Part shown: piece by piece, positions 49,501 to 64,000 of the stretch
Layout: each line of letters begins with the position of its first letter
Position numbering within the stretch: the first letter of the stretch is position 1
DNA from: Diospyros lotus
Lineage: Eukaryota; Streptophyta; Magnoliopsida; Ericales; Ebenaceae
NCBI RefSeq assembly: GCF_014633365.1
Contig: NC_068350.1
Coordinates: 4,717,001-4,781,000, forward strand
DNA: 64,000 nt
Reading direction: 5' to 3'
Translations under genes and position numbers: made by a program
The notes under the pieces: model-generated
What the model was told of the DNA's origin: nothing
Database searches by the model: none
What the model saw: the letters and a program-made list of their open reading frames with translations, nothing else

Positions 49501-51251
49501 ACCTTCAGGGCAAATAGGCAATTTGCTCCAATTAGCTCAGCAAGATAAACTGTACCAATATCTCCAGAACCAAGCTTCCTTAACAGATTGAAATGCCCCA
49601 GACCTAGGAATCCCTGCTGTTTCTTAACATGCTGAATGGCTTCCCACTTCAAGTCCTTTGACATGTGAGGCCTGTTGCCAAAACTTGACCCACTAAGGTT
49701 ACTCTCTTTACTCTCTTCACTGATGCTAGTGCTACTACTATGCTCACCAAGACTACTATTGGAACTTTGAGAGAAATCCCCTTTATCTCTAGTTGTCAAA
49801 TTATTGTTAGCTTTTTCAACCATAGACCCCCTTTTGCTACACTTATTTGATGCTAAGCCCTGTTTACTGCCACCGGAGTTCATATTACCTGAGCTGACCT
49901 GAGCAATGACTGTCCTGCTGAGTGCTGGAGAATCTTTATTGGACTCATTTCCCACATTTGTCAAAGCACATTGGCATCTTTCGCAAAATAATAGACTGCT
50001 GCTAAGATCTGAGTTACCTGCAGTTTCTTTATTGGAACCAACAGAAGTTGAATCCTTCTTTAAATTCTTCTTAAGAACTGGTTTGTTCCTGAGGACTGAT
50101 TTGACTGAATTTGGAGGCTTTCTAGTTGATTTGATTCCCTTATTGCTCTTGAATGCAGTAGATGGAGAAGGTATAGTCTGCGGCTTACTTTCCAACTTTG
50201 ACTTTGGTGCTGACACTTTGTTCCCTATTTCAATTGGGGCAGAAATTTTATGAGACTCTATTGTACCCTCAGTATGATGAGACAAAAGGGAAGAAAGCCC
50301 TGCATGTTTTTCCTCCTGCAACAGCTCCAACCCTAGGATTTGGCTCTGAACTTCTTTTGACACAGGAATCTCATTTTTTATCACTGTATGCCTTGTGCCT
50401 TTTTCTATAGTTGTCAAAGCAAACTGAGGAGAAGAATGGGTACTTCGGGATGTTTTTATCTTTGGCTGTAATATGCTATCACCACTATTATGACAAGAAA
50501 GAGAAGGAGATGCCGCATGCTTTTCCTCCTGCACTGATTCTTTCTTTGATGTTTGACACCAATCTTCTGTGGTTACAGGCATAATTTGGTTTTGCACTGG
50601 TGCACATGTTGTTCCCTTTTCTGTTGTTGCCAATGAAAATGAATGAGCACTGTGGCTGGATGACTTCATCCCAGACGAGGACAGATACTTGGGTAAATTT
50701 GCGGAGGAAGTTGGCATGCCTTCTTCCACCACCTGAGGTGTTTCAAGCCCTACTGCATTAACTTTGTTTAGTGAGCCACTAGATTCACCAGTCTCAACTA
50801 CATGAGACCTGTAAAAAGTCTCAATGTTACTAGCTTCGGAGATCCTAGGAGAACTTCCTGACTTCAATGATCGTTTCATGGTGGCCATTTCAGATGCCTG
50901 AGAAATACATAGCCCCCTTAGTGCCTCTTTCAATGACACTGGCTCTGAGAATCTGAATCCTGGAGAGTGAGGTACACCAACCCGAATTGGTTTCTTTAAT
51001 GTTTTTCTCCTATAGGACTCCATCCCTGCTTGTTCTGAAAGGTGCAAACTCTTGGGTGATTGTTTTAGATGAATTGCCTCAAAAAGCTTATTGATATCAT
51101 CTTCTAGAGAATTATTAGATCCTGGTTTCAGGAGAGGAGACTTCTGACTTTTCTTGTGATAAACTTCTTGATGAATAAGTTTAGAACTTCGAGCTGAACC
51201 TGGCTCATCCTCTATTTCAATTATTTCGGAAGCACCAGAAAAAGAACCCAT
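46567..51251 (-). CDS. KIPK: AGCVIII serine/threonine kinase, KIPK group
   Basis: Coding exons 51251-49282 and 47404-46567 join at an arginine codon to give 935 aa, close to the usual length of KIPK. The start [15 protein letters not shown] is the KIPK-type N-terminus. Residues about 50-540 are a long Ser/Lys-rich, probably disordered region. The kinase domain starts near 554: GSGDIG (561-566), the ATP-binding lysine in FALK (583), YRDLKPEN (677-684) and DFD (697-699) where most kinases have DFG. DFD plus the long insertion with Cys-rich [16 protein letters not shown] before [14 protein letters not shown] are hallmarks of plant AGCVIII kinases. The end is [20 protein letters not shown] proteins bind the kinesin KCBP and PERK receptor kinases and act in root and polar growth. 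The single large coding intron is at the family-typical place. The kinase is divergent from the reductase gene to its right. Confidence 0.93.
49010..49100 (+). mobile_element. Degenerate SINE-like remnant in the kinase intron
   Basis: CATGTAGTCAACCCCATCT followed by GGTGTTAAGGCTTGTG and GTTGTT words resembles the 3' part of plant SINEs. A related trace is in the reductase intron at 59215-59290 (CATGTAGCCAGTCTCACTTG, GGATTAAGACTTTC). It is short and old. This one lies close to the exon 1 donor at 49281. Confidence 0.4.
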
Positions 51252-51283
51252 GTCTTGGGGAATTGGAACTATTCCAGGTGGAA

Positions 51284-52819
51284 TCTAAAAGGATAGATTC
51301 ATTCATATAGGTTAAAAACATCCTATCAAGTTTTTGTATTTCTTAGGAAGCATTTTTGATGTATCAGGCCGTACACATGAACAACAGCACGTGCAATACC
51401 AAGTTTGCCTTGATCAAATGAAAGCCATATCTCATACAATCCATTGACTCCTTGGAAGATCTTCAATCACTTTCATCCACCATCAAGATCCTGAAATTTC
51501 ATCAAATTGCAGGAAATGTGAGTGACCTACCCCTTCTCCCAGGACACCACCAGCTAGAAAGAAAGCATCACATAAACCGAGGGAAGCATATTTCTCAAAA
51601 ATTGACTACATTGAATCTCATGAGGCATCAAGAGCACAAGACTCTTAATCCAAGAAGGTTCTTTTGCAGCTATTCAGAAAGGTTGCTGCAATTTTTATCT
51701 GTAATCGCCTAAAGCCAAAATTTCAGGTTTAGTAAACTAAAAAGGTCCCAACCAAAAAGAAAAGCTTCACCTCCCCCATCCCTAGGGGCATCTATGGTTA
51801 TGGGCCTCATGAACTGACAAAAAGGAAACTAAATTTTGAATTGATTCTGTATCATTCTGATCCAGCTGGGAAAGCAAAATAAAGCCAACTCTTACCCTAT
51901 TTTCCAGTTGCATGCACAAAAAAAATGTCATTCAAATAGCAATTTCTTTCATATGATTTTGGCATTGAGATAAGTAAAAAACAGAAGTTAAAGAAAATAA
52001 TAAATAGAAACAGTTCCATTTTTCCTGACAAACAGAAGTATGGACAATTGAACCATCTCTTAACACAACGATGAGATAAAATGAACGAAGAAACAACGAA
52101 AAATCAATCCAACGAAACCCAGATTCCTTCGAATTTAATCGTCACGAAAACTTTTGATTGAAGGCGAGAAACATGGGCCGTAGATTCCTAAAGAGCATCC
52201 CCATTCGACAATAATAAAATAAAACCAACTTAATCAAGTCCAGATCAAGCAAACAACATTAAATAAATCATTACCCCAAATGCTGACTGCTCATGAAAAA
52301 TTGCAGGAAAGAAAAACAACAGAAAGCAAAGCACTTGCAGCTCCAGAATTTCCTCAAAACGGGGACTTGGGAAACAAAAACGTCCATACAATTCATACAA
52401 ACAAGCACCAGATTATCACTTTCAAATGCTAGCCCCTCCACCGAAAAACTAAAACGAAATAAGATCCAACAAATTCAGTGCCCTCCATTCCCCTACATTT
52501 TCTCTCAATCAGTTCAAAAACTGAAAAGAATAGAAGTATAATCATTTCAAGAATGTGAAAAAAGGAGAGTTAAAGAAAGGGAAAGCACGGATTGGAGAAA
52601 TGAGTGCAAAGAGAGCAGAAACACTTTGAAGGTAACAAAAAAGGCGAAAAAGTGAAGTCCAATGTGAGATCAAAAGAAGTAGAAGAAGAAAAGATACCCG
52701 GAAACAGAGAGCTTTGGATTCAGTGATCCAAAATGAGAGTTCGCGGCAAATGTGGAGTACGAAAAAAGCCCTAGAACAAGTGAGGTTTCAGCTCAGGACC
52801 ATCATCGGTGGCCAAGCAC

Positions 52820-52851
<32 letters not shown>

Positions 52852-52860
52852 AGATGAGAG
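51284..52860 (-). other. 5' UTR intron and first non-coding exon of the kinase gene
   Basis: An acceptor CCTTTTAG at 51285 stands 33 nt before the ATG. A donor (CGG then GTATCTTTT) ends an upstream exon at 52698. That exon would extend to about 52860 and, read on the minus strand, is CT-rich (plus-strand GA run 52818-52856), as many plant leaders are. The intron of about 1.4 kb holds no frame of note. The transcript start is inferred. Confidence 0.5.
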
Positions 52861-54346
52861 GAATATGCAGATTTCGCTGTTTCTTTCTCTCTCTAAACCA
52901 TACATTACTAATGTATATAATACGTGAATAATATTAATTATTATTTTTAGGTTAACAGTAAAGTAATAGTAAATATATTTAAATTATTTTACCTAAAACA
53001 TATTATATTCTGATAACTTGGATAAAGACGAAGACCTCTTATTTTACCCACCAAACAAAATTTTAAAATATAGCAAAAAGGTGCAGAATTGCTGTGCCAC
53101 GAAGAATCCACACTTCCACATGCCATGCCCAACGCCGTGGTATTTGCTTCTCAGGATTCATTACATCCACCAAACCTCACTTTCAATTAACTATTACCCA
53201 CTCTTAACATATACTAAACAAAGACACAATAACACATCATGAAGTAATATATTCATGTTAAAATTAACGAAACTCACAATTAAGTGATTTTATATTAAAT
53301 TGTAATAGTGACAAAAATTAAAGTATGATGAACAATTGATTAAAAAATAATTTAGGATTTAGCGCAATTTTATGAAAAAGTAAGTTACAAAAATGGTAAT
53401 GGTAATGGTAATGGGTACAGTGTTTTGGGGTCGACAAGTTCCTAATATTTCGTCCCAAATGAAGTGAATTTGGACGAAGGCATTTTCTCAATGGAGTCGA
53501 TAATGATATAGAGCAAAGAAAAAGATGTCTTGTCTTGGAACAGCCCAGCCGAACAGGAGGAGGATCTCTCTTTTGAATTGTCGTTGGCATGCACCTTGTT
53601 TTTATATAAATTTTATTTTATTATATATATATATATAGAGTTTTATTTCTTCTACTTTGATACCTAGTTTTTATCTCAAAAAATAAAATCTTTTTAATGC
53701 TCATGTATTCTCGGTCCCTTTATTTATTTAAATCTGTATTTCGATTTTCGATTCTTTAAATTACTTTATACAATTTATTATTTTGGCTTGTAAAATTTTG
53801 GTAACAAATTGACCTGGCCATGCCCATGCCGATGCCCCACCCCCCACCCCAAAGAAAATGTAACCATTCTTGGGATATTCTTTAGAGTGTCACACCACCA
53901 TTTTCCTCCATTAATAAAAAGTCTGCAGCGGCAGGCAGCTGCGGTAGCAGCAGCACAGCAGGACACTGGGGTGTGTATTGGCAGCACTCGGCGACACCAC
54001 AAAAGTTTCTCTGTCCATCTCTCATCAGTTTTGGCCTTTTCCTCCCCAAGGCTGCACTCCCCTGCTGCCTGCGTCTCCATCACTCCTGATTTTTTTTTCC
54101 CATGCAGGGGTAGATTGGTCATCTCAAGGAAATTGTATTTAAAACATTTTATTTGATTTTATTAATAGATAGAGCAACCTTTTGATAAATTTGTTCCTTC
54201 TTTAATTAAAGAGAAAGAATGCAGTAATATCATACCAGAAAAGGTGGTTTAGATGCATAAACACAATCATGGTGTCTCTGAACTTTCCTAGAATCATTTG
54301 ATTCAATAATGAGGCAGTTTGCAAACTTCAAAGCCAAGAATGAGTG

Positions 54347-54368
54347 GAGGGGGTGGGGTGGGGTGGGC
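54347..54368 (+). other. G-quadruplex-type motif
   Basis: Reads GGAGGGGGTGGGGTGGGGTGGG: four runs of three or more G separated by single T. Confidence 0.7.
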
Positions 54369-56220
54369 TGTTAGAAAGATCAAAGACTCATAACTCGTTT
54401 ATTTGATGAGAAAGCAAGGCATTATTTGTTGGGTTGTTGGGGGAGACAACAAACATATTCAATGTGATTTAGTCCATGAATTACATTGTACATGTTTGCA
54501 GAATTTATAGCCAATTCTTATCTGTACTCTGCCTGGTGTAACAGTGTCTACATTAAATTACTATATATGTATATATATATATATATATATTTTTTTATTT
54601 CTTATCGGGGTGTGTTCCAAAAAAATTGTTTTCATTATAAACACTTATAAGAAGCTGCTTGATTGGGTTAAAACTAAATTTAAGGAACAGAAATATATAT
54701 ATTATTATAATTTATGTAAAAACAGACATACAAAAGTTATTATTATTTTTACATAATTTTTTATTTAAAGTGGATTCTTATTTATAATTTTTTTTATTTT
54801 TTAACACATACCTTTTATGGGCCTTATTAGCATTTTGGTATCTGCTCAGACTGCAGCTTCTGGTCCGTCAACAACTTCTTTATCGGCATGTTGATGGGCC
54901 TGCTTTCTAGTGGCCCATTTTCATTAGGGTTTTGCTCATGTAAATAGTTAGATACCGATAAAATCACTGATTGGGTCAGCCGGCCCAGTCTCCAGGAGTG
55001 GTGAAACTCCACTCACCCGGACTGTAGCAAGGGTGATTTTATCATTATTCTTCTCTTAAATTGGACTACCCTGTGGTTTTTGCAAACTGCCCTGCCACCA
55101 TATCATGCTCATGCCACAGGGGGGGGGGATTGGGCAATTAATACTAAATACTTTCTGCTACTTCGCATTACCCTCAAGGTTAGGTCACTCTCAGATGAAG
55201 GATAAAAAGCAAACGAGAAGGGTCCACTTTTGGAGTGGGAAGAGGGCCCGGCCCAGCCACGCTCCGACAGCTTACCTTACTGTCATTATTAACATGGCGA
55301 TAAAAGGAAAGAACCAAGTGTATCTGGATGTTGGAATACAAGGTCCTAGTGCCGACACAAAGAGTCTATACTTAACATAAATATAGCTTGGTATATTAAG
55401 CGACTTGAACTGTTTATTAAATAATTATAATTTAATTTAATTAATTTATTAAATAAATTTATGTAATCAAATTCTCGAGAGTCCAAGATATTGTGTTTTG
55501 AGTTCCTCTATATATAATATAATCTCTTTTTACTTTTTGAGATGATTGATCATCTGCCATAAGCATATTTTGATTTTAAAATTATTTAAATTAAATTAAC
55601 CAGACCTCCATAAACTTTGGTTATTTAATTTAGATATCCCTTGAAATTTAAAATTTATTCAATCAGTCTTTTAATTTTTTTAAATTAACCATAACATCTA
55701 CTAAATTAGCCAAGCACTCAAAAGTTTTGTTCTCTTCTTTAATGGTTTTTATAATACAAACTTATTTTTTTAATCAAAAAACACGTGGCATCCCTTGACA
55801 TAATAATGCTTTGGATCTAACACCCGGTCAATATATATATACGGACTAAAATAACAACAATGGATGGTAATTTATTATTTTACCAAAAATAGACAATCTA
55901 TATACTTAATTTTACTATTTTATGTAATATTTTATATTAATTATTATATATTTAGATTAATATAATACATTAATATAAAATATATAAAATTACAATTTTC
56001 GATATTTTACTCATGCCCCCGAACATTGAAGAATGTACCCAGAAATTCATAAAAGGAAGGAAGAAAATTGGCCATTTAATAAGGGTAGCCAAGCCAAGCA
56101 TGATGTCAATATTAATTTCATTAAATGTGTCTCTTATAATTATATTTACAATAAAAATTCCGTTCCCACTCATCTTCAATAAAAATGGACAACAACGATG
56201 TGACAATTTATGTATAAATT

Positions 56221-56313
56221 TTTAATTGATATTATATATTTATTTAAAAAATAATTGATAGGTAATAAAAATTATTTTTTATATTTTTAAATAAATATAT
56301 AATATCAATTAAA
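56221..56313. repeat. Perfect 28-bp inverted repeat
   Basis: Arms 56221-56248 and 56286-56313 are exact inverted copies, starting TTTAATTGATATTATATA, with a 37-bp AT-rich spacer. Confidence 0.85.
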
Positions 56314-57319
56314 CACTTTTATATGTATTATCATATCACTATTATTTATCTTTACTAAAATAAATAACATCATTCTTTCACCATTCAAATGCCACGGCTA
56401 GAGATTACATATATTTTTATACTAATTTTAGGATTTAGGAATTGAGATCAGACATGTATTTGGATAAGTTCAAGAAACATCTAAATTTGTTTTGAACAGT
56501 CAGCATAGATGAATGAATGAAAGTTATTTTTGTTGCGAGTTTTAGAATAATACTATTTATTTAAATTAAAGGTGGTTCTACAATTTAGATAATATTTTTT
56601 TTATTAAATAATAAAAATATTTGAGACGGATCTAGGGATAAATCTGAGGAGAATTACCTTAAATTCATTAGTAATTTTAGCCTCACTCCCTTCTCAAATA
56701 ATCAAAATTTTAGGAAAGATTTGATAGAGGGCTAAAACTAGCACGAATTGCAGCTCGTGCGTGTCTCCTCTCTAAAAAAGGTGTAAATGTTAATATTTAT
56801 TATATATATATTTGTATTATTTAATTTTTAATTTAAATGAATAGCATTAGTCCTGGGTTTCACATATAGGAGGTATATATATATGTCCTGTACGTGGACC
56901 TTGACGTGGCAAATCAGTGGGTCCCACCAACATTTGATCAAAACATATCTGATTCTGAAATAAATATTCCGTTCACACCTGGGCTTTCATACGAATTTGG
57001 GCTTTCATATGAATTTAAAACTCAATTTAATAATTATTAAATTTATAATTTTGGATAAAAAAAAGGCACAAAATTGATTTAATTTAAGTGAATTAAAATT
57101 GGGTATATTTTAGATATTAATTTCAATGCAATAAGTAGAAATTAGAACAAAAAATTTAAAAAGGATTTTTGTAAGATGTAAACCATTTGAATCGAACCCG
57201 TGAACAGTAAAAGGCCTGGACGACGATCACCCAGATCGGGTATGGAAAGAATCACTACACATTATATGATAAATATAAATAGTATTTTCCATTTACAAGT
57301 TTGGCCTCGGGTCAACGAT

Positions 57320-57394
57320 ACGTGTAAAAACTTCCAGGCAGATCATAACGTTAGTGGATCGGACGGCTTAGTGATACGCAACGTGTTTCACGTG
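57320..57394. promoter_or_regulatory. Cluster of ACGT-core elements in the reductase promoter
   Basis: ACGTGT at 57320, ACGTGT at 57381 and a palindromic G-box CACGTG at 57389-57394 lie 50-130 bp above the TATA box. Such sites bind bZIP or bHLH factors linked to ABA, light and stress. Their use here is inference. Confidence 0.5.
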
Positions 57395-57445
57395 GATTGG
57401 ATAATAGGTTGGATGGTCAGCCTATCCGCATTAGCCCAGTCTTCC

Positions 57446-57454
57446 TATATATAA
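57446..57454 (+). promoter_or_regulatory. TATA box of the reductase gene
   Basis: TATATATAA stands 94 bp upstream of the ATG at 57548, which leaves a leader of about 65 nt. Confidence 0.7.
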
Positions 57455-57547
57455 TCGGCTCATCTTCCAGAGATCTCGTTTCTGTTGCTTTATTACAATC
57501 TCGAAGGTTTCCGTATAGATCGATCGCTCAATCAATCAGTCCATCAA

Positions 57548-63403
<5,856 letters not shown>

Positions 63404-63660
63404 CATTTCCCCTAACAGGAAGCTTTGCATGAATCATAATGTTTGGTTTGCATCTCTTACACTGTCTACTGAGCCTGTGATCTTGCTCTATGTTAGTAAA
63501 GTGATGGTTTCTTCCTTTACCCTGTTTTACGTAAATTATGCACCCCCAGTTTGTAACTTTATGGTCTATTTCGTTACTCCTTTTTTCCAAGTAGTTTTGA
63601 AAAGCTTTCTGGATTTTGCTTGCTTTTTTATTTAATAAAACATATTACTACCAGCTGAAT
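63404..63660 (+). other. MDAR 3' UTR
   Basis: T-rich sequence after the TAA stop with AATAAA at 63634-63639, so the transcript probably ends within the next 30 nt. Confidence 0.6.
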
Positions 63661-64000
63661 AAGCAATTGCAGAGCATCGGTGCGTGTTCTTCTTGTAATT
63701 AAATTAATTACTGGTTTTGAAATCTCTTCTGAGACCCCTTCTCTCTGTATATAGAATGTTTAGTTTGTGCTGTCTGGTTATATTAAATACTAGAGGCTTG
63801 CCTAAGAGCCTAGAGAGAGGCTTACCAAGAGGGGTTAAAAAGATAAAAATGTCCTCCATCTAAATGTAAATTTATTCCATTTCCTGCAACTTCTCCCTCC
63901 TTTCTTCTTTTTCCATGGTCATCGCTTCCTAGCAAGTTCTAGCACCCACTATCATCTCACTGACTCGCTCTGCCTTGCCTTGTTGCCCTATCTTATCTTG
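63661..64000. other. Right-edge intergenic DNA
   Basis: No gene recognised before the window ends. Confidence 0.4.

Larger units (their letters stand above)
52861..57318. other. Divergent intergenic region between kinase and reductase
   Basis: About 4.5 kb with no gene that I can support. GC-richer patches at 53800-54100 and 54840-55290 contain frames of up to 115 codons without known domains. (TA)n tracts at 53617-53634 and 54559-54590. Confidence 0.45.

Noticed and set aside
53778..54156. Overlapping frames of about 115 codons on both strands
   Set aside because: Low-complexity Ala/Pro/His composition and no domain; probably chance in a GC-richer patch.
57185..57220. tRNA-like T-arm (GGGTTCGATTC on the minus strand)
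   Set aside because: I could not form the acceptor, D and anticodon stems around it.

Overview
The window is nuclear DNA from a dicot plant. The genes have many short introns with GT..AG borders and AT-rich intergenic DNA. Every recognisable protein is a plant-lineage type, and the repeats are plant transposon types. I cannot name the species.

There are four intact genes. On the minus strand: an RLPH2-type tyrosine phosphatase (5.85-8.70 kb, 4 exons, 310 aa), a full-size PDR-type ABC transporter of the ABCG34/ABCG39 group (12.08-22.25 kb, 20 exons, 1457 aa), and an AGCVIII kinase of the KIPK group (46.57-51.25 kb, 2 coding exons, 935 aa). On the plus strand: monodehydroascorbate reductase (57.55-63.40 kb, 10 exons, 434 aa). 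A fifth locus at 36.56-37.53 kb is a decayed copy of the splicing factor BUD31/G10. It keeps its introns but has a frameshift, an in-frame stop and a lost normal stop. My coding models were assembled by hand from reading frames and splice sites; the exons of each intact gene join in phase.

The left edge (1-2.4 kb) holds the 5' part of a Ty3/gypsy LTR retrotransposon on the minus strand: LTR, primer-binding site and an uninterrupted Gag-Pro frame that runs off the window. It abuts two fused copies of a MITE family that recurs at 31.7 and 45.6 kb. One of these copies carries a GC-rich minisatellite core. A LINE relic follows at 4.3-5.0 kb. Between 22 and 46 kb the DNA is mostly repeat-derived: several further terminal-inverted-repeat elements, possible LTR fragments, microsatellites, long poly(G) tracts and a nested repeat island (41.7-45.3 kb).

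The genes are not an operon or pathway cluster; each acts separately (tyrosine dephosphorylation, export of hydrophobic metabolites, growth signalling, ascorbate recycling). From memory of Arabidopsis loci, however, pairs of these families are neighbours there in three places, so the window may keep an ancestral gene order that has been split up in Arabidopsis. I found no CRISPR array, tRNA or rRNA gene, and no clear case of a wholly new system. The most distinctive items are the MITE family with layered internal copies of its terminal motif, its core-carrying member, the RLPH2 intron built by an exon-spanning duplication, and the BUD31 pseudogene.
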